Positions 25,750 to 35,574 of a DNA stretch of 64,000 nucleotides are shown one piece after another (within the stretch, counting starts at the first letter, position 1; each line of letters opens with the position of its first letter). Made by a program: the position numbers and the translations under genes. The notes below the pieces were generated by a model, which ran no database searches, was not told where the DNA came from, and saw only the letters and a list, made by a program, of their open reading frames with translations. Source of the DNA: Pullulanibacillus pueri (GTDB lineage: Bacteria > Bacillota > Bacilli > Bacillales > Sporolactobacillaceae); the NCBI RefSeq assembly GCF_014639255.1, contig NZ_BMFV01000023.1, positions 1 to 64,000 on the forward strand, read 5' to 3'.

Positions 25750-27048
25750 ATGAGAATAGTTGATTTAATAGAAAAGAAACGAGACGGAAAAGCACTCACA
25801 ACAGAAGAGATTCAATTCATAATAGAAGGTTATACCAATGGGAGTATTCCTGATTATCAAATGAGCGCATTAGCGATGGCGATTTATTTTCAAGGCATGA
25901 CAACAGAAGAAGTGTCGACGCTCACGATGGCCATGGTCCATTCAGGGGAAACGATCGATTTATCTTCCATTGAAGGTGTGAAAGTAGATAAACATTCCAC
26001 AGGCGGTGTTGGTGACACAACAACCCTGATCTTAGCACCATTAGTGGCGGCGTTAGATGTTCCGGTAGCTAAAATGTCTGGACGTGGTCTTGGACATACA
26101 GGAGGAACAATCGACAAGCTGGAATCTGTCGCAGGTTTTCATGTTGAGCTCGATAAAGAGGAATTCATCGAAAATGTCAATAAAAATAAAATCGCGGTGA
26201 TCGGTCAAAGTGGGAATTTAACCCCTGCGGACAAAAAGTTATATGCTCTGCGTGATGTCACGGCAACGGTGAGTTCCATTCCGCTGATTGCCAGCTCCAT
26301 TATGAGTAAAAAAATTGCAGCCGGCGCTGATGCCATTGTATTAGATGTCAAAACAGGCGCAGGGGCTTTTATGAAAGACGTAGAAGACGCCCGTTTGCTG
26401 GCAGAGACAATGGTTAACATTGGCAATAGTGTTGGCCGGAAGGCAATGGCTGTTATTTCTGATATGAGCCAACCTCTAGGATATGCGATTGGTAATGCTT
26501 TAGAGGTGAAGGAAGCGATTGAAACATTAAAAGGTCAGGGGCCAGAGGATTTAGAAAGGCTTTGCTTAACTTTAGGCAGTCAGATGGTCTATCTTGCGGG
26601 TAAGGCTGATTCTCTAGAGGATGCAGAGAACAAATTAAGAGCAGTGATAAAAAATGGACAAGCACTAGAAAAATTCAAGGGATTCCTTGAGTCTCAAGGT
26701 GGTGACCCTACCATTGTTGAGGATCCGTCAAAACTACCCCAAGCCCGCTATCACATTGATTTCCCTGCTGAAGAAACAGGAGTCGTTGCGGAAATTATTG
26801 CCGATTCAATGGGTGTGGCTGCCATGCATCTAGGGGCTGGACGTGCAACCAAGGAATCTGAAATTGATTTAGCGGTGGGGATTGTCCTTCATAAAAAGGT
26901 TGGCGATAAAGTAGAAAAAGGGGAATCACTACTAACGATTCATTCGAATAGTGAAGATATTGCTGAGGTCCAATCCCTCATTAAGCGCAGTATTCTTATT
27001 AAAGACAAGGCAGAAAAACCAACTTTAATCTATGATCGTGTGATGTAA
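25750..27048 (+). CDS. pdp: Pyrimidine-nucleoside phosphorylase
   Basis: A 432-residue enzyme that cleaves thymidine, deoxyuridine and uridine with phosphate. The N-terminal helical domain ([16 protein letters not shown]) is followed by the family signature around [16 protein letters not shown] and the phosphate-site motif [13 protein letters not shown]. The C-terminal domain ends with [19 protein letters not shown] and a biotinyl-like [18 protein letters not shown] hammerhead. The start is the ATG at 25750 after AAGGAGTG; the GTG at 25741 overlaps that site. It is followed 88 bp later by the GntR regulator gene, probably in the same transcript. Confidence 0.96.
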   Translation: MRIVDLIEKKRDGKALTTEEIQFIIEGYTNGSIPDYQMSALAMAIYFQGMTTEEVSTLTMAMVHSGETIDLSSIEGVKVDKHSTGGVGDTTTLILAPLVAALDVPVAKMSGRGLGHTGGTIDKLESVAGFHVELDKEEFIENVNKNKIAVIGQSGNLTPADKKLYALRDVTATVSSIPLIASSIMSKKIAAGADAIVLDVKTGAGAFMKDVEDARLLAETMVNIGNSVGRKAMAVISDMSQPLGYAIGNALEVKEAIETLKGQGPEDLERLCLTLGSQMVYLAGKADSLEDAENKLRAVIKNGQALEKFKGFLESQGGDPTIVEDPSKLPQARYHIDFPAEETGVVAEIIADSMGVAAMHLGAGRATKESEIDLAVGIVLHKKVGDKVEKGESLLTIHSNSEDIAEVQSLIKRSILIKDKAEKPTLIYDRVM

Positions 27049-27136
27049 ATCATCATTGTTGGTCTTCATGCTCTATTGAACAAGTAGATTGGGAAGAGTA
27101 AAATAATTATAAAAATAGTATGTGCGGAGGACCTTT

Positions 27137-27865
27137 ATGTCTTTGGGGAATTTTCAAAAATCGCGTTATCTCATAGTTATGGAAAGGATTAAGCAAGAAA
27201 TAAAGGACGGAACACTGAATCCTGGAGATCGTTTGCCATCGGAAAATGCCTATGCCAAGCAGCTTGGGGTTAGTCGAGCCACTTTAAGAGAAGCGCTTCG
27301 GATGTTGGAAGAAGAAAATATTATTTCAAGAAAACATGGTATAGGGACGTTCATTAATAATAAACCTATCTTTTCGAGTGGTATTGAGGAACTTCATAGC
27401 ATTACTGAAATGATTCAATCAGCGGGAAAACGGCCAGGGACAGAAGTTTTATTATCTAAATATATGGATCCCACTGAAGAAGATAAGCAGAAGCTGCATT
27501 TGCAAGATGAGGAAAGAGTCTTGCTAGTAAAACGGGTTCGAACGGCAGATGAACGTCCACTTGTTTATTGTATTGATAAGGTGCCAGCAAAGTTGTTTAA
27601 GGAAGAATCGCACTTATTAGGCGGCTCGCTTTTTAATTTCTTGGAGCAGGAAACCGACGTCAACATTGGTTACGCTACAGCAGATATTACAACGGCTGGG
27701 TACGATGAAGAGATCTCTAAGATATTGGAATGCGATAAAGAAACCCCCTTTTTAGTGTTAAAACAACTTCATTTTAGTACAACTGACGAGCCGATTCTTT
27801 ATTCTATTAATTATTTTCGATCTGATCAATTTAGTTTTAACGTCTTAAGGAAAAGACCCCAATAG
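27137..27865 (+). CDS. GntR-family regulator with UTRA domain
   Basis: A 242-residue transcription factor of the HutC subfamily. The N-terminal winged helix (about 10-72) has the GntR pattern LNPGDRLPSENAYAKQLGVS then RATLREALRMLEEE and RKHGIGTFI. The C-terminal UTRA effector domain (about 95-235) shows LLVKRVRTADERPLVYC and LILKQ-like strands. Ligands of UTRA proteins are sugars, sugar phosphates or nucleosides. It lies between pdp and deoB, and repeated TGTCNGACA motifs stand before deoC/pdp and deoB, so I infer that it controls the deoxynucleoside genes in place of the DeoR used by Bacillus subtilis. The start is the ATG at 27137 after GGAGGA. Confidence 0.88.
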   Translation: MSLGNFQKSRYLIVMERIKQEIKDGTLNPGDRLPSENAYAKQLGVSRATLREALRMLEEENIISRKHGIGTFINNKPIFSSGIEELHSITEMIQSAGKRPGTEVLLSKYMDPTEEDKQKLHLQDEERVLLVKRVRTADERPLVYCIDKVPAKLFKEESHLLGGSLFNFLEQETDVNIGYATADITTAGYDEEISKILECDKETPFLVLKQLHFSTTDEPILYSINYFRSDQFSFNVLRKRPQ

Positions 27866-27893
27866 GCAATGTTCAAACGATACAATGATACTG

Positions 27894-27932
27894 AAACACA
27901 CGAAATTCTCATTGAATTCTCGTGTGTTTTTT
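27894..27932 (+). terminator. Rho-independent terminator after gntR gene
   Basis: AACACACGA / TCGTGTGTT stem with an inner AATTC/GAATT pair and TTTTTT. It ends the pdp-gntR transcript, so deoB has its own promoter. Confidence 0.92.
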
Positions 27933-28051
27933 CAAGAAGTAAGAATGTATAAAGGGTGGTTGCTCATAGCGGGGGATGTGTCTTGCCAAATGAAGGTTTT
28001 CAGTCGAGCTCGAGTTTTCTTAGGCATAAGCTGTTTACAGGTTAGACATCA

Positions 28052-28106
28052 TTTACACACACCCTTGGGTTTGTTATAATGCTTTTAGATGTAGGATGTC
28101 TGACAA
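28052..28106 (+). promoter_or_regulatory. deoB promoter with overlapping operator
   Basis: Sigma-A-type promoter TTTACA (28052-28057), 17-bp spacer, TATAAT (28075-28080). The 19-base operator string (28088-28106) with TGTCTGACA covers the expected transcription start, a position for simple repression. A weaker TGTCTGAT copy follows at 28138-28147. Confidence 0.7.
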
Positions 28107-28194
28107 CTAAACGAAATATAAAGGCAAATGTATAATGAATGTCTGATGGAGAGGTAAGGACTTACGACTTACGCATTCAAGGAGTGGATCATGG

Positions 28195-29379
28195 ATGGTT
28201 CAACATCGTTATAAACGGGTTTTTTTAATTGTGATGGATTCAGTTGGAATCGGTGCAGCACCAGATGCAGAAGCCTTTGGCGATAGAGGTGCTGATACAC
28301 TTGGACATATTGCTGAGCGCATGGGTGGCCTTCACATGCCGAACATGGGGAAACTAGGACTCAGCAATATCCGTTCAATAGAAGGGATTGAAAGAGCTCA
28401 GAAGCCGATGGCTCATTACACCAAAATGCAAGAGGCCTCCAATGGCAAGGATACGATGACCGGGCATTGGGAAATTATGGGGCTTAACATCAGCCAACCT
28501 TTTCAAACATTCCCGGATGGTTTTCCACAAGATTTAATTGCGACAATTGAGGAAGAGACAGGTAGACAGGTGATTGGAAACAAGCCTGCCTCAGGAACGG
28601 AAATTATTGAAGAGCTGGGTGAAGAGCACCTTAAATCGGGAGCACTGATTGTTTATACCTCGGCGGATTCTGTTCTACAAATTTGTGCTCACGAGGAGAT
28701 TGTACCATTAGAGGAGCTTTATAAGATTTGTGAAACGGTACGCGCTTTAACGAAAAATGACAAGTACATGATCGGACGTGTGATTGCCCGTCCTTTTATA
28801 GGGACTCCAGGTCACTTTGAGCGCACACCTAACCGACACGATTATGCCTTAAAGCCTTTTGGGAGAACGGTCATGAATGAATTAAAAGATCATCAATACG
28901 ATGTCATCGCCCTTGGGAAAATTTCAGATATTTATGATGAAGAAGGGGTCACTCGTTCCATCCGGACACAATCCAATATGGATGGAATGGATAAATTCAT
29001 TGGCACACTATCAGAGGATTTTACAGGGATAAGTTTCCTTAATCTTGTGGACTTTGATGCAAAATATGGGCATCGCCGGGATCCTATTGGCTATGGACGG
29101 GCGTTAGAAGCTTTTGATGCTCGCCTGCCGGAAGTTTTAGCATTATTAGAAGAGGATGATTTGCTTCTTATCACTGCTGATCATGGCAATGACCCTGTTC
29201 ATCATGGGACAGATCATACTCGAGAGTTTGTCCCGTTAATCATTTATCATAATAAAATTACTGAAGGAAGATCCCTTGAGATCCGGCAGACCTTTGCTGA
29301 TATTGGGGCAACCATAGCGGATAATTTTAATGTTCCCATGCCAAAGCATGGACAAAGCTTTTTGAAAGCTATTGAATAA
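28195..29379 (+). CDS. deoB: Phosphopentomutase
   Basis: A 394-residue alkaline-phosphatase-superfamily enzyme (also called Drm) that interconverts (deoxy)ribose 1- and 5-phosphates, linking Pdp and DeoD to DeoC. Metal-binding motifs are [12 protein letters not shown] at the N-terminus, the phosphorylated-threonine loop [10 protein letters not shown], and the C-terminal [21 protein letters not shown]. The start is the ATG at 28195, 10 bases after AGGAG. Another ATG at 28191 in a different frame opens only a seven-codon peptide that overlaps the true start. It has its own promoter and terminator. Confidence 0.96.
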   Translation: MVQHRYKRVFLIVMDSVGIGAAPDAEAFGDRGADTLGHIAERMGGLHMPNMGKLGLSNIRSIEGIERAQKPMAHYTKMQEASNGKDTMTGHWEIMGLNISQPFQTFPDGFPQDLIATIEEETGRQVIGNKPASGTEIIEELGEEHLKSGALIVYTSADSVLQICAHEEIVPLEELYKICETVRALTKNDKYMIGRVIARPFIGTPGHFERTPNRHDYALKPFGRTVMNELKDHQYDVIALGKISDIYDEEGVTRSIRTQSNMDGMDKFIGTLSEDFTGISFLNLVDFDAKYGHRRDPIGYGRALEAFDARLPEVLALLEEDDLLLITADHGNDPVHHGTDHTREFVPLIIYHNKITEGRSLEIRQTFADIGATIADNFNVPMPKHGQSFLKAIE

Positions 29380-29416
29380 AGGCACTGTGACAATCGAAGC
29401 GCGCGGTAGATCATAG

Positions 29417-29446
29417 AAAGGACACTCCTGATGGGGTGTCCTTTTA
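29417..29446 (+). terminator. Rho-independent terminator of deoB
   Basis: AAAGGACAC / GTGTCCTTTT hairpin 38 bases after the stop codon. Confidence 0.88.
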
Positions 29447-29549
29447 CTTTCAAAAGCGGCGGCTGCATCGTTTTTGCTTTAATGCAACCATTCATATTAC
29501 CTCTTCGTGTGGGAAAGCCTATAACTAACTGATTATAGGAGGACTTTTT

Positions 29550-30950
29550 ATGCATAATCACCATGTGGTCAAACAAATGGTTAAAAATAATAAAGAAAAG
29601 CAAGAGAAAAAGGGGAAGGGATCATACATAGAGTGGTGGCAGCTTTCCTTAATCGGTATTGGTTCTATTATGGGTGCGGGTTTTTTTCTCGGGACAGGGC
29701 TATCCATTAAAACAGCAGGCCCTTCAATTTTAATCGGTTATTTAATTGCTGGGTTAACGACCTTTTTCGTTTTTAATGCTTTAGGTGAAATGAGTGTGAA
29801 TGATCCGGAGCCTGGCTCATTTCGGGCTTATGCCAGTAAGGCCTATGGACGTTCAATGGGCTTTACCTCTGGTTGGATGTATTGGCTTTCTGGTTTATTA
29901 ATTATGTCCAGTGAAATTGTCGCTCTTTCAACCTTTATGCAATTTTGGTTTCCTCATGTCCCGCTGTGGATATTCTCCATCCTTTTTGCCATTTTAGGAT
30001 TTGGGATCAACTTTTTAGGTGTGAGCAATTTTGGAAAGATTGAATCGCTTTTTGCGGTCGTTAAGATCGCGACTTTAGTGATTTTTATTTTATTTGGAGC
30101 CCTTGTCTTATTTGGGGTCATTCATGATAAGGATGTTATTACTTCTCACCACACGGTACTGGGTAACATGTTTCCTAATGGAATGAAAGGTTTGTGGTCA
30201 GCGCTTATTTTTATTTTTTTTACTTTTGGTGGGATTGTTGTGGTTGGGATTGCCTCTTCTGAATTAAAAAGTAAAAAAGATATCCCGAAGGCCGGTGTGG
30301 GTTTAATTATTACCCTTGTGGCTATGTATTTATTTTCTTTATTTTTTGTCTTGAATATGGTGAGTTGGACAGAGATTGATGAATCTGAAAGTCCTTTTGT
30401 AACAGCGTTATCCGCTTTTCACATTCCCTATATGGATTCAATATTTAATATCATCATCATTAGTGCTGCCTTTTCAACCATGGTGGGGGCACTCTTTTCA
30501 ATCAGTCATGTCATGGTTTCTTTGGCCAAAAGCGGTGATGCCCCTAAAGCATTGAAAGATAAAAATAGCCGTGGTGTTGCTTGGAAGGCTTTGTTACTGA
30601 CGGCAGCAGGATTAGCTGTTTCCATTGTTTTTTCCTTCTTACTCCCCAATACGGTATATGAATATATTACGACAGCAGCCGGCGTCATGTTGATTTTAAA
30701 TTGGGTGATCATTCTAGCGTCACATCTCAAGCTCCATCCGAGTTACAGCAAGAATAAAGGGACCTTTAAAGCCTTTGGTTACCCGATAACGTCCATTGCA
30801 GGCATTGTCTTTATCTTACTCGCAATATCAGGAGCGCTCTTTCATGCAAATGAACGCATCGGGTTATTAATCAGTCTCGGAATGATTGTGGTTATTTTTA
30901 TTTGTTATAAAGTGATCTTTAGACACCGACATGAAAAAACTAATGTTTAA
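29550..30950 (+). CDS. Amino acid permease, APC superfamily
   Basis: A 466-residue permease with 12 predicted membrane segments and a Lys-rich cytoplasmic N-terminus. The first segment carries the APC substrate-site pattern IGIGSIMGAGFFLGTG; GEMSVNDPEPGSFRAYA and the consensus amphipathic region TFGGIVVVGIASSELKSKKDIPKA follow. It belongs to the AAT/GABA-permease-like group (YbgF/RocE style), so amino acids are the likely substrate, but a purine-related compound cannot be excluded given its neighbours. Its stop overlaps the stop of the convergent adeC by 4 bp. Start ATG after AGGAGGA. Confidence 0.87.
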   Translation: MHNHHVVKQMVKNNKEKQEKKGKGSYIEWWQLSLIGIGSIMGAGFFLGTGLSIKTAGPSILIGYLIAGLTTFFVFNALGEMSVNDPEPGSFRAYASKAYGRSMGFTSGWMYWLSGLLIMSSEIVALSTFMQFWFPHVPLWIFSILFAILGFGINFLGVSNFGKIESLFAVVKIATLVIFILFGALVLFGVIHDKDVITSHHTVLGNMFPNGMKGLWSALIFIFFTFGGIVVVGIASSELKSKKDIPKAGVGLIITLVAMYLFSLFFVLNMVSWTEIDESESPFVTALSAFHIPYMDSIFNIIIISAAFSTMVGALFSISHVMVSLAKSGDAPKALKDKNSRGVAWKALLLTAAGLAVSIVFSFLLPNTVYEYITTAAGVMLILNWVIILASHLKLHPSYSKNKGTFKAFGYPITSIAGIVFILLAISGALFHANERIGLLISLGMIVVIFICYKVIFRHRHEKTNV

Positions 30951-32680
30951 ACTTGGACGGGAATATGACGGGCTTGTTCAACATCAAAAAGGCCGAGATC
31001 GGTCAGCTTTAAAGCCGGAATAACGGGTAGAGTCAGAAACGAAAGTGTTAAGAAGGGATTAAATTTACCTTTGAAACCGAGTGCTTTTAAAGCGACGGAG
31101 ATATCTTTTAATGCATCATTCACAGAGAGATGAGGCCAGTTTGTCATGAGTCCAGCAATGGGAAGGGGAAGGGCAGAGACCACTTTCCCTTCTTGACTAA
31201 TCACAAGTCCACCGCCAATATCTTGGAGTGTTTGAATGGCTACAAGCATATCCTGATCATTCGTTCCTGTACATACAATGTTGTGGGAATCATGGGCAAT
31301 GGTTGTTGCGATAGCACCGCGCTGTAAGCCAAAGCCTTTAACAATACCTAATCCGATATTCCCTGTATGATGATGACGCTCAACGACGGCAATTTTTAAT
31401 TGATCCTGTGTCAGGGAAGGAACAAAATGCCCTTCGGAAACAGTAACCTCTTCTTGAAGCTTAATCGTGTTTAATTGGTTCGGTATGATTTCGATAATAT
31501 GTGCTTGCTTTGTTTCTCCAATTAAAATGCGCAGATCATCCTCATTCATGGTGGGAATAGTCACAGAAGACATAAGATGAGGGGGTGGGGTTGGCTTCTT
31601 GTCTTCTTTTTCAATAAAAGTGCCATTTTGCGCAATGCATTCCCCATTTTTATACACTTCAGAAATCGTCATGGATGCAAGGTCGTCAATCAAAAGAAAA
31701 TCAGCAGAATACCCTGGAGCAAGTGCCCCTTTATCTTTTAATCCATAACATTCAGCAGCATTAAGGGACCCCATCTGAATCGCTAAAAGTGGATCGAGCC
31801 CATAACGAATGGCTAACCGGATATTATGGTCGATGCTGCCTTCTTGGATAAGATCATCTAAGTGTTTGTCATCTGTGCAAAACAGACAGCGACGGGCATT
31901 CGCAGAGGTTACTACAGGAAGTAACGCGTTTAAATCTTTGGCAACGGAGCCTTCGCGAATTAAAAGGTACATGCCTCGTCTTAACCGCTCTAAAGCCTCT
32001 TCGACTGTGGTGCATTCATGGTCTGTGAGAACACCGCTTGTTCTATACGTATTGATAGCGTTTGTCTCTAAACCAGCCAAATGACCGTCTATTTGTTTAT
32101 TATTTTTAAACGTTAAAAGAAATTTATCAATCATGTGTTTCTCAGCGTTTCGAAGTGAAGGATAGTCCATAACTTCAGCGAGCCCTAAAACTTTTTCATG
32201 GGTCATTAATGCTTCTAAGTCATGCGCAAGTAAGGTTGAGCCAGAATTTTCAAAAGGGGTCGCAGGGACACAGGAAGGGAGCATAAAGTAAACATTAAGG
32301 GAGAGATGTTCAGCATCCTCCATCATGAAGCGAATGCCATCTATCCCTGATACATTTGCAATTTCATGGGGATCCGTTATAACTGTCGTGACCCCGTGTG
32401 GGAGAACAACTTTTGCAAATTCACTAGGGGTGACCATAGAGGATTCGATGTGCACGTGTCCATCAATAAGAGCTGGGCTGACATAGCGGTTTTTTGCATC
32501 TATCACCTGGTGACCTTCAAACGCGCCTATTCCGACAATCATGCCATCGGCAATTGCGAGGTCCCCTGTTATGATTTCGAGGTTAAACACATCGATAATG
32601 CGTCCGTTCTTAATGACGAGATCTGCAGGGATTTGTTGGTTTGCTACTGCAATTCTTTTTTTGAGGTGTTCTGCTGTCAT
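30947..32680 (-). CDS. adeC: Adenine deaminase
   Basis: A 577-residue amidohydrolase that converts adenine to hypoxanthine and ammonia. The N-terminal metal motif is DGHVHIESSMV, followed by TDPHEIANVSG and the LAEVMDYP block. The middle has HLAGLETNAI and FCTDDKHLDDL. The C-terminal AdeC domain shows VVERHHHTGNIGLGIVKGF and TIAHDSHNIVCTGTND. The start codon is fixed by homology to the usual AdeC N-terminus. The nearest good AGGAG site is 16 bases upstream, an unusually long spacing. Expression is governed by the purine riboswitch at 32707-32860. Confidence 0.95.
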   Translation of the reverse strand: MTAEHLKKRIAVANQQIPADLVIKNGRIIDVFNLEIITGDLAIADGMIVGIGAFEGHQVIDAKNRYVSPALIDGHVHIESSMVTPSEFAKVVLPHGVTTVITDPHEIANVSGIDGIRFMMEDAEHLSLNVYFMLPSCVPATPFENSGSTLLAHDLEALMTHEKVLGLAEVMDYPSLRNAEKHMIDKFLLTFKNNKQIDGHLAGLETNAINTYRTSGVLTDHECTTVEEALERLRRGMYLLIREGSVAKDLNALLPVVTSANARRCLFCTDDKHLDDLIQEGSIDHNIRLAIRYGLDPLLAIQMGSLNAAECYGLKDKGALAPGYSADFLLIDDLASMTISEVYKNGECIAQNGTFIEKEDKKPTPPPHLMSSVTIPTMNEDDLRILIGETKQAHIIEIIPNQLNTIKLQEEVTVSEGHFVPSLTQDQLKIAVVERHHHTGNIGLGIVKGFGLQRGAIATTIAHDSHNIVCTGTNDQDMLVAIQTLQDIGGGLVISQEGKVVSALPLPIAGLMTNWPHLSVNDALKDISVALKALGFKGKFNPFLTLSFLTLPVIPALKLTDLGLFDVEQARHIPVQV

Positions 32681-32706
32681 ATTCAGTGTAAGTCATCTCC
32701 TCAGCC

Positions 32707-32860
32707 TAAAAAAATAAAACCTTAGTTTTTCCAGGTTTTGGCATAGAGAAGAACATGAGAGGGCAAAATGACATAGACCTCTAATGCTTCTCGTAGTCAA
32801 ACCATTTTCGGTAGTTTGGTAGAAACTTTTGGACCGTATTTCCAAGATTATACGAGTAAT
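32707..32860 (-). promoter_or_regulatory. Purine riboswitch (guanine-type core) upstream of adeC
   Basis: On the minus strand the aptamer (32790-32856) reads CTCGTATAAT...GGAAATACGGTCC...GTTTCTACCAAACTACCGAAAA...TTTGACTACGAG, with every conserved junction element. The specificity base within GACTA is C, as in guanine/hypoxanthine riboswitches, rather than the U of adenine riboswitches. An AAAACCT / AGGTTTT hairpin with a long T-run (32707-32743) is the terminator, so ligand should turn adeC off. Confidence 0.92.
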
Positions 32861-32960
32861 TATCCATATGTCATTTAAGTATTTACACATTGTATAACTA
32901 GAGAGGGTAAGGTGTCAATGAGAAGATGACTCTTAGAGAGGTTACCATTGTGTTCACAAA

Positions 32961-32996
32961 AAAATAAATCCCCTCACACATGAGGGGATTTATTTT
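32961..32996 (-). terminator. Terminator of third MetE-like gene
   Basis: Perfect AAAATAAATCCCCTCA / TGAGGGGATTTATTTT hairpin downstream of the minus-strand gene at 33048-34169. Confidence 0.93.
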
Positions 32997-33047
32997 AACC
33001 TATAAAAGGCTCTTCAAAAACAGAGAGTATTACTGTATATGATGGGC

Positions 33048-34169
33048 TTACTTCCAGACGTCTTGTGCAATAGCAATAACATGGCGCAATTTATCCCATT
33101 GCTGTTCTTCTGTGAGTAGATTGCCTTCTTCAGTGGAGGCGAATCCACATTGTGGACTGAGGCATAATTGATTGAGCCCCACAAACTTAGAGGCTTCATC
33201 AATACGGCGTTTCACATCATCTGGATTTTCTAACTCACCGAACTTAGAGGTGATAAGCCCAAGGACAATCTGAAGATCGGGGCGCTTTACAAAACGCAGA
33301 GGCTCAAATCCACCCGAACGATCATTATCAAATTCTAAAAAGAGCCCGTCTATATTGAGATCTGCAAAAATCGTCTCAGCAATAGGTTCATAACCACCGG
33401 AAAACATGAAGGTTGAGCGGAAGTTCCCACGACAAATGTGCATGGTAATTTTCATGTCGCCGGGCTTATCAGCTACTGCATCATTAATGAGCTGGGCGAA
33501 AGTTGCACGGACTTTATCGGGCTCGAGCCCTTTCGCGCGGAGCTGTTCCTTTTGTTCTTCGGAGCAGAGGTGAGCCCAAGCGGTGTCATCGAGTTGTAAA
33601 TACCGACAACCCGCGTCATAAAAAGCTTTAATGGCTTTTTTATAAGCCTTAGAAAGATCATGGAAAAATTCTTCTTGGTCATCATAAGGCATGTCTTTAA
33701 GATCTGCTCTAAAATAAAGCATATTTGGACTGGGAATCGTCATTTTTGCTGTATGAGAACCAGCGAGGCTGTATAAAAACTTAAAATCTTCAAGCATAGG
33801 ATGATCGGTAAAATCAATTCTCCCAGTCACTTTAATGCCACGGGCTTTGGTGGTTGTGGCGTTAAAGTGGAGGCCCTCTTCTGCTTCAAAGGCTTCTACA
33901 CCATCAAGACCTTCAAGAAAATCAAAATGCCACCAAGCTCGGCGAAACTCGCCATCTGTAACAGCTTGCAAGCCAATCTCTTTTTGCCTTTCCACAATGC
34001 GTGTTATTTCGGTATCTTCTATGAGTCTTAATTGTTTGGGGCTAATCGCACCAGAGGCTAATTGAAGACGCGCTTCTTTTATTCGCTCTGACCTTAGTAA
34101 ACTGCCAACCTGATCAGCACGGAAAGGAGGGGCTTGCGTTTCAAGTGAACGATCTGTATTGAGTACCAT
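33048..34169 (-). CDS. MetE-like methionine synthase family protein, copy 3
   Basis: A 373-residue member of the MetE C-terminal-domain family, more distant from the two copies at 2.2-4.7 kb than those are from each other. The zinc-site motifs are conserved: MHICRGNFRS, FLEFDNDRSGG and LSPQCGFAS. It differs in the region around residues 90-115 (a FNATTTKARGIKV segment) and has an insertion, LCSEEQKEQLRAKG. There is no S-box upstream, only a plain AAGGAAG site, so unlike its paralogues it should not respond to SAM. It may act on a different thiol or methyl donor. Confidence 0.88.
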   Translation of the reverse strand: MVLNTDRSLETQAPPFRADQVGSLLRSERIKEARLQLASGAISPKQLRLIEDTEITRIVERQKEIGLQAVTDGEFRRAWWHFDFLEGLDGVEAFEAEEGLHFNATTTKARGIKVTGRIDFTDHPMLEDFKFLYSLAGSHTAKMTIPSPNMLYFRADLKDMPYDDQEEFFHDLSKAYKKAIKAFYDAGCRYLQLDDTAWAHLCSEEQKEQLRAKGLEPDKVRATFAQLINDAVADKPGDMKITMHICRGNFRSTFMFSGGYEPIAETIFADLNIDGLFLEFDNDRSGGFEPLRFVKRPDLQIVLGLITSKFGELENPDDVKRRIDEASKFVGLNQLCLSPQCGFASTEEGNLLTEEQQWDKLRHVIAIAQDVWK

Positions 34170-34251
34170 GGGAATCTTCCTTTCTACTTACTAAATAATT
34201 AAAATAGTATCAAATCATCTGACAGAAGTAAATCAGGAACGAAAGAAATAG

Positions 34252-34278
34252 AGAAGAGCCCAATCATGAGCTCTTCTT
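34252..34278 (-). terminator. Terminator of pepT
   Basis: AGAAGAGC / GCTCTTCT hairpin followed on the minus strand by T/C-rich sequence. Confidence 0.75.
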
Positions 34279-34297
34279 AATCAAACGTTCAAAAGCC

Positions 34298-35530
34298 TTA
34301 GGCTTTTTCTTCGGTTAATTTATTGATTTCGATGATCACATTCGTTGCTTTGACCATATTATCTACCGAAATGTATTCAAATTTCCCATGGAAGTTCTCG
34401 CCACCTGTGAAAATGTTTGGTGTAGGAAGCCCCATGTAAGATAATTGCGAGCCGTCGGTACCGCCTCTGATAGGTGACACCTTGGGTTCAATCTCCAGGC
34501 GCTCCATCGCTTCATAGGCAATATCCACAATTTCTTTAACAGGTTCAATTTTTTCACGCATATTGTAATATTGATCTTTCAGTTCAAGATGAAGGGCATT
34601 GTCGCCATAAACCTTTTTTAGATCATTCACGATGGAGGACAATGTTGCTTTTCTAGCCTCGAACTTTTCTCTATCAAAGTCACGAATGATGTAATATAGC
34701 TGAGTTTGTTCAACATCGCCATTAAATGAAATGAGATGATAGAACCCTTCATAGCCCTCTGTGTATTCTGGAGCCTCTTTGGCTGGAAGCTTACTGTTTA
34801 ATTCCATCGCAATTTTTGTGGCATTCACCATCTTGTTTTTGGCCGTTCCGGGATGCACGTTTTGCCCTTTGATCGTTATTTTTGCAGCCGCAGCATTAAA
34901 GCTTTCATACTCTAATTCACCAAGTGGTCCACCATCTACGGTATAAGCATAGGCTGCATCGAAAGCTGCCACATCAAATTTGTGAGGGCCTCGCCCAATC
35001 TCTTCATCAGGTGTAAAAGCGACACGGATTCTACCATGTTTGATCTCTGGATGGGCAATTAAATAAGCCATGGCAGTCATAATTTCAGCAATACCTGCCT
35101 TGTTATCAGCACCAAGGAGAGTCGTTCCATCCGTCGTGATTAACGTATGCCCTTTATACCCTTTAAGCTCCGGGAAATGCTCAGGGGAGAGGATAATATG
35201 TAAGGCTTCATTTAAAACAAGAGCCTCGCCATCATAGTTGGCCACCAATTGAGGGTTCACGCCCGCTCCTGTAAAGTCAGTTGCTGTGTCCATGTGAGCC
35301 AAAAATCCAATGGTAGGAACCTCTTTACTCGTATTGGATGGTAGCGTCGCCATAACGTAACCATTGTCATCTATTGTTACGTCCGTCATTCCAATGGCTT
35401 TAAGTTCCTCTACTAATTGATTGCCAAGGACCAGTTGGCCTGGTGTTGAAGGACAGGTTTCACTCTCTTCATTTGATTGTGTATCCACTTTTACATAAGA
35501 GGTAAATCTTTCAATGATTTCTTCCTTCAC
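34298..35530 (-). CDS. pepT: Peptidase T (tripeptide aminopeptidase)
   Basis: A 410-residue di-zinc M20B tripeptidase. Metal and catalytic motifs are [34 protein letters not shown] and [12 protein letters not shown], with the C-terminal [17 protein letters not shown]. Length and order match PepT of Firmicutes. The start is GTG at 35530 with GGAG 5 bases upstream. The upstream minus-strand ArsR gene ends 44 bp before it, so the two may be cotranscribed. Confidence 0.95.
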   Translation of the reverse strand: MKEEIIERFTSYVKVDTQSNEESETCPSTPGQLVLGNQLVEELKAIGMTDVTIDDNGYVMATLPSNTSKEVPTIGFLAHMDTATDFTGAGVNPQLVANYDGEALVLNEALHIILSPEHFPELKGYKGHTLITTDGTTLLGADNKAGIAEIMTAMAYLIAHPEIKHGRIRVAFTPDEEIGRGPHKFDVAAFDAAYAYTVDGGPLGELEYESFNAAAAKITIKGQNVHPGTAKNKMVNATKIAMELNSKLPAKEAPEYTEGYEGFYHLISFNGDVEQTQLYYIIRDFDREKFEARKATLSSIVNDLKKVYGDNALHLELKDQYYNMREKIEPVKEIVDIAYEAMERLEIEPKVSPIRGGTDGSQLSYMGLPTPNIFTGGENFHGKFEYISVDNMVKATNVIIEINKLTEEKA

Positions 35531-35574
35531 CTTTCTCCACTCCCTTAAGTTCAGTTACTGTCATCATACCATGT

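Noticed and set aside
27885..28079. 64-codon plus-strand frame between gntR and deoB
   Set aside because: It runs through the terminator hairpin and the deoB promoter.
32790..32856. Adenine-specific riboswitch
   Set aside because: The specificity base is C, not U, so the core is of the guanine/hypoxanthine type despite the adenine deaminase gene.
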